Assembly (NCBI GenBank): GCA_965276815.1
Contig: CBDIBE010000011.1
Coordinates: 682,001-746,000, forward strand
DNA length: 64,000 nt
From: JAVVHH01 sp965276815
GTDB lineage: Bacteria; Pseudomonadota; Alphaproteobacteria; Acetobacterales; Acetobacteraceae
Direction of reading: 5' to 3'
The notes beneath the pieces were generated by a model. The model did not search any database. It was given only the letters and a program-made list of their open reading frames with translations, and was not told where the DNA came from. This document shows, one piece after another, positions 32,400 through 40,748 of the stretch (position 1 is the first letter of the stretch; the number at the start of each line of letters is the position of its first letter). A program made the position numbers and the translations under genes.

Positions 32400-33394
32400 G
32401 CCACGAGCTCCTCCACCGGCGCCCGTATGCAGGCGGCACGGTGATGCGGCCCGAGCTGGCGGAGCGGCGGATCGACCTCGGTGCACTCGGTCGCGGCAAA
32501 AACGCAACGCGGATGGAACCGGCAGCCTTTCGGCAGCGCGAATGGCGCCGGCACCGACCCCTCGATCGCCAGCAACCGGTCCAAATTCTCCTCGATCTTC
32601 GGGATGCTGCCCAGCAGGCCGAGCGTATAAGGATGCTGCGGATCGTCGAAGATGCCGGTGCCGCTGCTGCGCTCCACGACCCGGCCGGCATACATCACCG
32701 CCACCTCGTCGGCCATCTCCGCCACCACACCGAGGTCGTGGGTGATCAGGATGATCGCCATGCCGCTCTGCGCCTGCAAGTCGCGCAGCAGGTCGAGGAT
32801 CTGCGCCTGCACCGTCACATCGAGCGCGGTGGTCGGCTCGTCGGCGATCAGCAGGTCCGGGTCGCACGCCAACGCCATCGCGATCATCACCCGCTGCCGC
32901 ATGCCGCCGCTCATCTGATGCGGGTATTCGTCGAAACGCCGCGCCGCGGCGGGGATGCGCACGCGGTCGAGCGCCGCGATCGCCCGCGTACGGAGTTCGG
33001 CAGACGACGTGCTCCGGTCATGCGCCCGCATCGCTTCGGTAATCTGATCGCCAGCGGTAAACACCGGGTTAAGGCTGGTCATCGGCTCCTGGAAAATCAT
33101 CGCGATCCGGTTGCCGCGGATGTCGCGCATGCGGGCCATCGGCAAGGACAGCAAGTCCTGTCCGTCGAACACCACCTTGCCCTGCGCGATGCGGCCGGGC
33201 TGCGGGACGAGGCGCATCACGCTGAGCGACAGCATGCTCTTGCCGCAGCCGCTCTCGCCGACGATGCCGAGCGTCTTGCCGCGATAGACGTCAAGGCTGA
33301 TCCCGTCCACCGCCGGCACGTCCCCGCTTTGTCCGCGGAAGACGGTCCGGAGGTCCTCGATCTGCAGGAGCGGAGGCGCGTTGACGGCGCTCAT
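32396..33394 (-). CDS. Oligopeptide/dipeptide-type ABC transporter ATPase (DppD/OppD)
   Basis: 332 residues. Walker A GIVGESGCGKSML, Q-loop IAMIFQEPMTSLNP, signature MSGGMRQRVMIAMAL, Walker B LLIADEPTTALDV, ITHDLGVVAEMAD, and C-terminal KGCRFHPRCVFA. It pairs with the DppF-type subunit encoded next. The class II aldolase gene lies 7 nt upstream, so all are co-transcribed. Confidence 0.93.
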   Translation of the reverse strand: MSAVNAPPLLQIEDLRTVFRGQSGDVPAVDGISLDVYRGKTLGIVGESGCGKSMLSLSVMRLVPQPGRIAQGKVVFDGQDLLSLPMARMRDIRGNRIAMIFQEPMTSLNPVFTAGDQITEAMRAHDRSTSSAELRTRAIAALDRVRIPAAARRFDEYPHQMSGGMRQRVMIAMALACDPDLLIADEPTTALDVTVQAQILDLLRDLQAQSGMAIILITHDLGVVAEMADEVAVMYAGRVVERSSGTGIFDDPQHPYTLGLLGSIPKIEENLDRLLAIEGSVPAPFALPKGCRFHPRCVFAATECTEVDPPLRQLGPHHRAACIRAPVEELVA

Positions 33395-33401
33395 GCAGCG
33401 A

Positions 33402-34178
33402 TCAGCTGCGATAGTCGGGCTTGCCGTCCTCGATCAGGCGCAAGCAGGGCTCCCACATCATGTCGTAGTGCTCGAGATTGCCTTCGCGGTTGAACTGGGC
33501 GGCGGTGTGCTGGCGCACCTCCTCCGGCGGGAAGATCAGCTCGGCCCCGCCCGACATGGCGGCGACCTGCGCCTGGCAGGCACGCTCGAGATAATAGATG
33601 TTGTTCCAAGCCTCTGGGATGGTGCGCCCGGCGCAGAGCAGGCCGTGATTGGCCAGGATCATCGCCCGGTGCTCCGGGCCGAGGTCGCGCACCAGGCGAT
33701 CCCGCTCGTCCAGATCGAGCGCGATGCCCTCATAGCCGTGATAGGCCAGGTGACCGTAGAATTTCAGCGCATGCTGCGAGATCGGCAGCAGCCCCTGCTT
33801 CTGCGCCGCGACCGCCATGCCGGCCTGCGTATGCGTGTGCACGACGCACTTCAGATCCTCGCGCGCCATGTGGATCGCCGAGTGGATCGTGAACCCGGCC
33901 GCGTTGACCCGGCGGGACTGGCTCGCCTGGTCCACGATGTTTCCGTCGCAGTCGATCTTGACCAGATCCGAGGCGCGCATCTCGTGGAACATCACGCCGT
34001 ATTGGTTGATCAGGAAGTGGTGCTCCGGGCCGGGCACGCGCGCGCTGATATGGGTGTAGATGAGGTCCGTCATCCGGAAATGCGCCACCAGCCGATACAG
34101 CGCGGCCAAGTCGCAGCGGATTTTCCACTCTTCAGCCGACACGCCAGCAAGGGCGGCGGGTGATGTCGCGATATTCAT
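33402..34178 (-). CDS. Class II aldolase/adducin family protein
   Basis: 258 residues from ATG 34178. THISARVPG, the metal ligands in VVHTHTQAGMAVAAQ and the later ILANHGLLCAG match the AraD/FucA-type zinc aldolase fold. The family includes fuculose-phosphate aldolase, ribulose-phosphate epimerase and decarboxylases. First gene of the operon with ABC ATPases and iron alcohol dehydrogenase: together they suggest uptake and aldol or retro-aldol breakdown of a polyol or sugar-acid-like compound, which is inference. Confidence 0.9.
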   Translation of the reverse strand: MNIATSPAALAGVSAEEWKIRCDLAALYRLVAHFRMTDLIYTHISARVPGPEHHFLINQYGVMFHEMRASDLVKIDCDGNIVDQASQSRRVNAAGFTIHSAIHMAREDLKCVVHTHTQAGMAVAAQKQGLLPISQHALKFYGHLAYHGYEGIALDLDERDRLVRDLGPEHRAMILANHGLLCAGRTIPEAWNNIYYLERACQAQVAAMSGGAELIFPPEEVRQHTAAQFNREGNLEHYDMMWEPCLRLIEDGKPDYRS

Positions 34179-34318
34179 GCAAGCCTCCGTTCTTCGGTCA
34201 ATTCTCGGCGCGACCGGGGAGAGGGTCAAGCAAGGCTTGGGCCAGGTATCCCCCGGTTGCGGCGCGTGACAGCGCAGACGGCTTGGCCTAATCCCGACCT
34301 ACCGATTGGAGCTGCCGA

Positions 34319-35779
34319 ATGCACGTGCTGCGCCGAGGCAGGCTGCCGATCAACCAGCTGCTCGCCTCGCTATTTCTTCTGTTCGCACTGCCGACCCTCT
34401 CCTTCATAGCATTTGCGACGCCTCCAGGTGAGTCGCCGGACGAGGCCGCGCATCTGGCGCGGGCTGGCAGCCTTCTGCATGGGCAGTTGCTCGGATCGCG
34501 CCGCCCCGTCCTGTACTGGGCAGGCCAGCGCATCGTGAATGCGGGCGTGAAGTCCAATACCGGTCCCAATGCGGTCGCCTACGGGTTCGGCTACGCGCCA
34601 GGCTCGGGTGAAAAGATGACCCTGGCGCTGCACGACAAGCTCGCTTCAATCCCGTGGTCCAAGCACACCGAATTCATCTTCGTGCCGAACACCGCCTCCT
34701 ACTTCCCAATCTTCTATTTACCGGCCAGCGTCGGCCTGGGGCTTTCCCAGCTTCTCGGCGCATCGCCGCTGACCGCGGTGCTGGCGGCCAGGGTTGCCGG
34801 CGGCCTGACCTACCTCGCGCTCGGCGTTCTCGCGCTATTCCTGGCGCGGCGCGGACACGTATTGCTGTTCGCGGCTTTGTCGCTTCCCATGAGCCTCTGG
34901 CTCGGCGCAACCTGCACGCAAGATGGGGTGATGCTGGCGGCACTGTGCCTCGGTTGCGCCCTGCTCACGCGGGCCGAGCGGCCACACGGCAAAGCCTACT
35001 GGGTGGCTGGCGTGTTGCTGGCGTGCGTGATTGCCGTCAAGGCAGTCTACCTTGGTTTTGCGTTCGCCATGCTGCTGCCCTGGCCGGTCGGCGAACGGTC
35101 GCAAGCCCTCCCGGCGTTCGCCGGCGTCTTGCTTGCCGCAGTTCCGGCGCTCGTCTGGACGGCAGTTGCGCAGGCAGTCGCGTCAGCCGTGTTTTTCCTG
35201 CAGCCGCCCTACCATCCCGGACCACTTTGGCCCGGCGACCCCACGTCGTTCTTCATCTCGCCCTCCCCGCGCGCGCAGGCGGAGGTCTTCTTGCATGACC
35301 CAAGTCTGCTGCTCACGCTGCCGTTCTGGACCTTGCTGCAGGCCGGCTGGTGGCGGATCAACGAAATGATCGGCGTCCTGGGCAGCCTGGATCTCGTCCT
35401 GCCGAGACCGGTTTACGCCGTTTGGCAGGTCGCCTTGGGCTCATCCGTCCTGGCGAGCTTGTTGCGCCAGCGCGGCGGCTGCAAGCCGCCACACCCGCTC
35501 CCCGTCACCTTGCTGCTTGCCGCGCTCGTCATGACGATCTTCGTCCTCTACGACGCTGCCTACTTACTCTGGACCAATGTCGGCCAGGAGATGATCGAGG
35601 GTGTCCAAGGCCGGTATTTCCTGCCTTTGCTGCCGATCCTTGCCATCGCACTACCGTCGGTGCGGCTCCGCCATGCTGGGCTTGCCCAGGGAGCACTGGC
35701 GCTGCCGCCCGTGTGCCTCGCTTGCGCCGGGATGGCAGCCTTGCCGCTCTTCCTCGTCGATCGATACTACCTGCCCTGA
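34319..35779 (+). CDS. DUF2142 family integral membrane protein
   Basis: 486 residues with about ten hydrophobic spans (the first at LASLFLLFALPTLSFIAFAT). TPPGESPDEAAHLARA after the first span, the central YFPIFYLPASVGLGL, and the late loop GVQGRYFLPLLPILAIAL are DUF2142 hallmarks. Members are thought to be lipid-linked-sugar-dependent glycosyltransferases of the cytoplasmic membrane, by analogy with the GT-C fold (DE motif in the first loop). Fits the other surface-glycan genes in the window. Confidence 0.85.
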   Translation: MHVLRRGRLPINQLLASLFLLFALPTLSFIAFATPPGESPDEAAHLARAGSLLHGQLLGSRRPVLYWAGQRIVNAGVKSNTGPNAVAYGFGYAPGSGEKMTLALHDKLASIPWSKHTEFIFVPNTASYFPIFYLPASVGLGLSQLLGASPLTAVLAARVAGGLTYLALGVLALFLARRGHVLLFAALSLPMSLWLGATCTQDGVMLAALCLGCALLTRAERPHGKAYWVAGVLLACVIAVKAVYLGFAFAMLLPWPVGERSQALPAFAGVLLAAVPALVWTAVAQAVASAVFFLQPPYHPGPLWPGDPTSFFISPSPRAQAEVFLHDPSLLLTLPFWTLLQAGWWRINEMIGVLGSLDLVLPRPVYAVWQVALGSSVLASLLRQRGGCKPPHPLPVTLLLAALVMTIFVLYDAAYLLWTNVGQEMIEGVQGRYFLPLLPILAIALPSVRLRHAGLAQGALALPPVCLACAGMAALPLFLVDRYYLP

Positions 35780-35782
35780 GGC

Positions 35783-36730
35783 TCAGTAACCTCGCGCCGG
35801 GTCATAAAGGTTCGGCGGGCTTTCTCCGCGCTCGAAGGCGATCGCGTCGGCCACGTAGCGCGCCCGGGCTGGGCGAGACGACATCGAGGCCAAGTGGGGC
35901 GTGACGATGATGCGTGGGTGCGACCAAGCCGGGTGCTCTGGCGCCAGCGGCTCCGGGTCGAACACGTCCAGCACCGCGCCGCCGATCTGGCCGCCGTCTA
36001 GCGCCGCGATCAGGTCGTCCAGCACAAGCTGTGGGCCGCGGCCGACGTTGATCACGCCGGCGCCGCGCGGCAGGCACGCAAGCAGGCCGGCGTCGATCAA
36101 GCCGCGGGTCTCTGGGGTGTCCGGCAGCAAGTTGATCAGGAGATCGGTCTGCGCCAGGAACGCGCCAAGCTCTGACTTGCCGGCAAAGCAGGCCACGTTG
36201 GCATCCGTCTTGGGCGAGCGTGACCAGCCCGCGACCCTGAAGCCGAGCCCGCGCAGCATGCGCGCCGAGGCACTACCAAGATTGCCGAGGCCCATGATGC
36301 CAGCCGTCGTCTCCGCCGCCGTGCGCGCCGAGTCGAACGAGTCCCAGGTCCGGGTGCGCTGCTGGGCGATGATCCGCGGCAGGTCGCGCAACAGCGCCAG
36401 CGCGGCCATGCAGACATATTCACCCATGCGCTGCCCGGTTTCCTCCCCGCCCATGCGGACGATGCCGATATGCCGGGGCCAACCGGGGTCGCTGGTGATA
36501 TGGTCGACCCCGGCGCCGCTGCTGAAGATCAGCCGCAAGTTCGGCAGTTGCGCCAGCGTGCCGGGTTCGGGAGCCCAGACGAAGGCAAAATCCACCGCAT
36601 CGCGCGGCACCCCCTCGTCGTAGAACCAGCGCACCTCCAAATCAGGCGACACGCCGGCAAACAGGGACTGCCATTCCGGGACGGCTGCCTCGCCGCCCGT
36701 CTTCACTAGGAGGATCCTGCGCTGTTCCAT
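35783..36730 (-). CDS. D-2-hydroxyacid dehydrogenase, GhrA-like
   Basis: 315 residues from ATG 36730. NAD motif GIMGLGNLGSASARML, substrate segment SSGAGVDHI, catalytic Arg in NVGRGPQLVLDDL, Glu in FDPEPLAPEHP and His in VTPHLASMSS. The SWSRSPK-like segment (AGWSRSPKT) after the nucleotide fold is typical of GhrA, which reduces glyoxylate/hydroxypyruvate with NADPH. Convergent with the DUF2142 gene (3-nt gap). A second, more GyaR-like enzyme lies at 12087-13046. Confidence 0.9.
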   Translation of the reverse strand: MEQRRILLVKTGGEAAVPEWQSLFAGVSPDLEVRWFYDEGVPRDAVDFAFVWAPEPGTLAQLPNLRLIFSSGAGVDHITSDPGWPRHIGIVRMGGEETGQRMGEYVCMAALALLRDLPRIIAQQRTRTWDSFDSARTAAETTAGIMGLGNLGSASARMLRGLGFRVAGWSRSPKTDANVACFAGKSELGAFLAQTDLLINLLPDTPETRGLIDAGLLACLPRGAGVINVGRGPQLVLDDLIAALDGGQIGGAVLDVFDPEPLAPEHPAWSHPRIIVTPHLASMSSRPARARYVADAIAFERGESPPNLYDPARGY

Positions 36731-36766
36731 CGTGACAAATTGCGGGAGCGGGCGCCCGGAGTCGAG

Positions 36767-38146
36767 ATGTTGCAGTGCAATAAAATAGAAGCTCTGCGCC
36801 AAGCATTCCAGCTTTTGCAGGCCAAGCGATTCAAGCAGGCCGTCGCGGCCTCAGCGGCTTGGCGAGGCGAGCCCGACGGGGCTTTGCTGCACGGTCTGGC
36901 GCTGGCCGGGTCGGGCGCGGTCGAGGCGGCGGCGCCGATCCTGGCACGAATCGCCGAGGCCAATCCGGGACGCAACCACCCGGTGCAGGACTTGCTTGGA
37001 TTGCTGCCGCCGGACGCCGCCCTGCCGCACCTTCGCGCCGGCTTGCGCCTGTTGCCCGACGACCCGCGCTTGCAGGCAGCGCTCGGCGCCTTGCTCTCGG
37101 AGTCCGGCCCGATGCAGGAGGTCCTCGCCGCGTTCGAGCGCGTGACGCAGCAGCGGCCGGGCGACGCGATAAGCTGGTCCAATCTCGGCAAGGCGCTCTC
37201 GGCAGAGAACCGATTTGACGCGGCCGCGGCGGCCTTCGCCGAAGCGTTGCGCCTGGCGCCGGGAAACCCGCGGATCGCCTACAATCAGGCCGTCATGCTG
37301 CTCAAAGCCGGGCGGTTCGCCGCGGGGTGGGCTGTGTTCACCGCCCGGCATGCGCTGCCAGGCCGTCCGCCGCCCCTCCCCGGCCCTCGCCTGGCCGGGC
37401 TGGACGTGGCCGGCAAGACGGTGCTGCTGGCGCATGACGAAGGGCTCGGCGACACGCTGCAGTTCATCCGCTACGCCCAGCTTTTGGCCGAGCGCGGCGC
37501 CCGCGTGGTGGCCTCGATGCCGAATACGCTCGTGCGCCTGATTGAGCGCGTACCGGGCGTGGCCGAAGTGGTCACGGGCGCGACGCTGCCGCGCTACGAT
37601 GCCTGGTGCCCGCTCCTCGAGCTGCCACGCCTATTCGCAACAACCCTCGAAAGCATCCCCGGCGGCGTCCCCTACCTGCACGCCGAACCGTCCGAGCCAC
37701 CGCCGGGCCGCAAAATCGGTCTCGTCTGGGCCGGCGATCCCAATGGTTTGCTCGACCGCATCCGCAGCGTGCCAGTTGCCGCGCTGGAGCCGCTGCGCGC
37801 GGTGCCGGGCGTCACCTGGGTTAGCCTGCAGAAAGGAATCCGGCCACCGAACTGGATGCTGGACCCGATGCCATCAGTGGGCGACTTCGCCGACACCGCC
37901 GCGATCGTCGCCGGGCTCGACCTGGTGGTGAGCGCCGACACCTCCGTTGCCCATCTGGCGGGCGGATTGGGCAAGCCGGTGCTGCTGATGGATCGCTACG
38001 ACAATTGCTGGCGCTGGCTCAGCGGCCGCGACGACAGTCCGTGGTATCCGGGGCTGCGCATCATCCGGCAACAAACGCCCGGCGATTGGGCGGGCGTGGT
38101 CGAGAAAGTCGCCAATGGACTGCACCCGGACCAGGGCTTAGCCTGA
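36767..38146 (+). CDS. TPR protein with glycosyltransferase family 9-like domain
   Basis: 459 residues from ATG 36767 (GGAG five bases upstream); a TTG at 36740 is in frame. The first 200 residues are tetratricopeptide repeats (for example DAISWSNLGKALSAENRFDA, AAAFAEALRLAPGNPRIAYN). The rest (KTVLLAHDEGLGDTLQFIRY, KIGLVWAGDP, LDLVVSADTSVAHLAGGLGK) is the ADP-heptosyltransferase-like fold. This architecture is common in alphaproteobacteria; the domain may be catalytic (LPS or O-glycan) or structural. Confidence 0.88.
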   Translation: MLQCNKIEALRQAFQLLQAKRFKQAVAASAAWRGEPDGALLHGLALAGSGAVEAAAPILARIAEANPGRNHPVQDLLGLLPPDAALPHLRAGLRLLPDDPRLQAALGALLSESGPMQEVLAAFERVTQQRPGDAISWSNLGKALSAENRFDAAAAAFAEALRLAPGNPRIAYNQAVMLLKAGRFAAGWAVFTARHALPGRPPPLPGPRLAGLDVAGKTVLLAHDEGLGDTLQFIRYAQLLAERGARVVASMPNTLVRLIERVPGVAEVVTGATLPRYDAWCPLLELPRLFATTLESIPGGVPYLHAEPSEPPPGRKIGLVWAGDPNGLLDRIRSVPVAALEPLRAVPGVTWVSLQKGIRPPNWMLDPMPSVGDFADTAAIVAGLDLVVSADTSVAHLAGGLGKPVLLMDRYDNCWRWLSGRDDSPWYPGLRIIRQQTPGDWAGVVEKVANGLHPDQGLA

Positions 38147-38150
38147 CCAC

Positions 38151-39215
38151 GTGGAACAAGAAGTCGGGATCGACTGCGACGTGCATCCAGCCCTGCCGGG
38201 GGTGCCAACGTTGCTGCCCTATCTCGAACCCTATTGGCGCGAGCAAGTCACGGTACGCGGCATCGACGGGCTCGATCTCGCCTCCTACCCGCTTCGCGCC
38301 CCCTTCAGCGCACGCCCGGATTGGCGCCTGCCGGACGGCAAAGCCGGCTCCGACTTCGAGGCGCTCCGGCGTCACGTGCTGGACGGGTTCGGCTCCCGCT
38401 TTGCCATCCTGCACTGCCTCTACGGCGTGCAAGGCTTGTTCAACCGGCACTTCGCCGCCGTTCTGGCCACGGCGCTCAATGATTGGATCGCAGCCGAGTG
38501 GCTCGACCGCGAGGAGCGGTTCCGTGCCTCGATCGTCGTCGCGCCGCAACACGCCGAGGCCGCCGCCGACGAGATCGACCGCCGGGCCGCCGATAACCGC
38601 TTTGTCCAGGTGCTGCTGCTCGCCGCCGGCGACGCGCCGCTCGGGCAGCCGCAATACTGGCCGATCTACGCCGCCGCCGAGCGGCATAGCCTCCCTGTCG
38701 CCATCCACGCCGGCACCGCCGCCCGCCATGCGACCAGCAGCAATGGCTGGCCCTCCTACCATCTCGAGGACGTCGTGCTCCGCTCGCACGCGTTCCAGGC
38801 CGACCTGCTCAGCCTGATCTACGAAGGCGTGTTCGCCAAATTCCCGGCGCTTCGCGTCGTGCTGATCGAGTCCGGCTTCACCTGGCTGCCCAATTTCATG
38901 TGGCGTGCGAACAAGACCTGGCGCGGCGTGCGGGCCGAAGTGCCCTGGGTGGACCGCCCGCCGGCCGACCTGATCCGCGAGCACGTCCGCGTCACCCTGC
39001 AGCCCGGCGACGCGCCGCCCGACGACGCCTCCATGCAGCGCGTGCTCGAGCAGATCGGCGCCGATCACATGCTGCTGTTTGCGACTGACTATCCGCACTG
39101 GCATTTCGACGGCGACGACCCCTGGCCGCCCGGCATCCCCGCCGGGCTGCGCGGCAAGATCCTGCTCGACAACCCACTCGCGACCTACACGCGCCTGCAA
39201 GAGGTGATGGCATGA
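38151..39215 (+). CDS. Amidohydrolase family 2 protein
   Basis: 354 residues from GTG 38151. GIDCDVHPALPG gives the DxH first metal site; VAIHAGTAARH the second His; VVLIESGFTWLP and LLFATDYPHWHFDGDD the last His/Asp. This is the ACMS decarboxylase/2-pyrone-4,6-dicarboxylate hydrolase branch. The next gene is a paralogue starting within its stop (ATGA). Confidence 0.88.
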   Translation: MEQEVGIDCDVHPALPGVPTLLPYLEPYWREQVTVRGIDGLDLASYPLRAPFSARPDWRLPDGKAGSDFEALRRHVLDGFGSRFAILHCLYGVQGLFNRHFAAVLATALNDWIAAEWLDREERFRASIVVAPQHAEAAADEIDRRAADNRFVQVLLLAAGDAPLGQPQYWPIYAAAERHSLPVAIHAGTAARHATSSNGWPSYHLEDVVLRSHAFQADLLSLIYEGVFAKFPALRVVLIESGFTWLPNFMWRANKTWRGVRAEVPWVDRPPADLIREHVRVTLQPGDAPPDDASMQRVLEQIGADHMLLFATDYPHWHFDGDDPWPPGIPAGLRGKILLDNPLATYTRLQEVMA

Positions 39216-40327
39216 CCCCCGACGACGTCCGCACGCTCGATGCCTCCGCCCCACCGGCCTCGACCCGGCTGCGCGTGGTCGATTGCGACGTGCATCACGC
39301 GCTGCGCTCGCCCGCCGACCTGCACCCGTTCCTCTCGGAGCGCTGGCGCAAGCATCTCAATGAATACGGGCCGCGCACGCCGGTGCCGTTCACCGGGTCG
39401 TCACCGTATCCGAAGGCCGCGCCAGCCTTGTCGCGCGCGGACGCATGGCCGCCGGGCGGCGGGCCGCCCGGTTCCGACCTCGGCTTCCTGCAGTCGCAGC
39501 TGCTCGATCCCAACGGCATCGAGCACGCCATGCTGCACCTGCTCTCGCCGACCGGCATGGATCTGCGCAACCAGGAGTTCGGCGCGGCCATGTGCCGGGC
39601 GATCAATGAGTGGCAGGTGGCGGAGTGGACCAGCCGCGACCCACGCCTACACGCGGCCATCGCCCTGCCCGGCGAGGACGCGCAGGCCTCGGTCGCCGAG
39701 ATCGAGCATTGGGCCGGGCATCCCGGCTTCGCCCAGGTGGCGATGGTCACGCACACGATCGAGCCGCTGGGGCGGCGGCGCTACTGGCCAATCTACGAGG
39801 CCGCGGCGGCGCATGGGCTGCCGGTCGGCCTGCACACATCCGGGTTCAACGGCCACGCGATCACACCCGCCGGCTGGGGCAGCTTCTATGTCGAGGAGCA
39901 GCACGAGGTGGCGATCTCGCAGCAGGGCGTGGCGGTCAGCCTGGTCTGCGAGGGGGTGTTCGCCCGGTTCCCGTCGCTGCGTGTGGTGATCGTCGAGGCC
40001 GGGTTCGCCTGGGTACCCTCAGTGGCCTGGCGGCTCGACCGCGCCTGGGCCCGCATGCGTGACGAGGTCCCGCATCTGACCCGGCCGCCCTCGGAATACC
40101 TCCGCGAGCACATGTGGTTCACCACCCAGCCCGTGGACGAACCGGAGCGGCCGCGCGACATGCGGGCCGTCATGGATTGGATCGGCTGGGACCGGATCCT
40201 GTTCGCGACCGACTATCCGCACTGGGACATGGACAATCCGGAATTCGCCTTCAAAGCCCGGATGAGCCCAGAAGAGCAGCGGATGATCTACGGCGACAAC
40301 GCGCGCAAGGTGTACGGGCTGACCTGA
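39212..40327 (+). CDS. Amidohydrolase family 2 protein, paralogue
   Basis: 371 residues. VVDCDVHHALRSPADLHPFL, GLPVGLHTSGFNGH, VVIVEAGFAWVPSVAWRLDR, ILFATDYPHWDMDNPE parallel the preceding protein. About a third of residues look shared by eye, so the pair arose by duplication and may form a heteromer or act on successive substrates. The Rieske gene follows 4 nt later. Confidence 0.88.
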   Translation: MTPDDVRTLDASAPPASTRLRVVDCDVHHALRSPADLHPFLSERWRKHLNEYGPRTPVPFTGSSPYPKAAPALSRADAWPPGGGPPGSDLGFLQSQLLDPNGIEHAMLHLLSPTGMDLRNQEFGAAMCRAINEWQVAEWTSRDPRLHAAIALPGEDAQASVAEIEHWAGHPGFAQVAMVTHTIEPLGRRRYWPIYEAAAAHGLPVGLHTSGFNGHAITPAGWGSFYVEEQHEVAISQQGVAVSLVCEGVFARFPSLRVVIVEAGFAWVPSVAWRLDRAWARMRDEVPHLTRPPSEYLREHMWFTTQPVDEPERPRDMRAVMDWIGWDRILFATDYPHWDMDNPEFAFKARMSPEEQRMIYGDNARKVYGLT

Positions 40328-40331
40328 GGCG

Positions 40332-40745
40332 ATGACCCGCGCCGTCGTCGCCGCCGTGGGCGAAATCCCGCCCGGCAGCCGCAAGATCGTCGCCGTCGGC
40401 AACCGCGAGATCGGCGTCTTCAACCTGGGCGGCAGCTTCTACGCGCTGCTGAACCGCTGCCCGCATCAAGGCGGCAAACTCTGCCTCGGCCCGGTGACCG
40501 GCGTCGTCACCTCGAGCGAACCCGGACGCTTCGAATACAGCCGGCCCGGCGAGATGCTGAAATGCCCGTGGCATGGCTGGGAGTACGACATCCGCACCGG
40601 ACAAAGCTGGTGCGACCCGCGCCGCAACTTCGTCCGCCTCTACCCGGCTTCGGTCGAGAAAGGCGCGGCGCTGGTCGAAGGCCCCTACGTCGCCGAAACC
40701 TTCGCGGTCGAGGTCGAGCAGGACTACGTCGTGGTGGAGATCTGA
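40332..40745 (+). CDS. Rieske [2Fe-2S] protein
   Basis: 137 residues. RCPHQGGKLC (C-x-H) and KCPWHGWEYDI (C-x2-H) supply the 2Cys/2His cluster ligands, and the spacing with a central insert (PVTGVVTSSEPGRFEYSRPG) is that of single-domain Rieske ferredoxins or oxygenase-type Rieske domains. Soluble. Coupled to the amidohydrolases, it suggests an aromatic or heterocyclic degradation unit with electron supply, although no oxygenase catalytic subunit is present. Confidence 0.9.
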   Translation: MTRAVVAAVGEIPPGSRKIVAVGNREIGVFNLGGSFYALLNRCPHQGGKLCLGPVTGVVTSSEPGRFEYSRPGEMLKCPWHGWEYDIRTGQSWCDPRRNFVRLYPASVEKGAALVEGPYVAETFAVEVEQDYVVVEI

Positions 40746-40748
40746 ACT

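Noticed and set aside
32400..32867. Upstream extension of the DppF-type ATPase
   Set aside because: Overlaps DppD in another frame; GTG 32399 at the GTGA junction gives the normal N-terminus.
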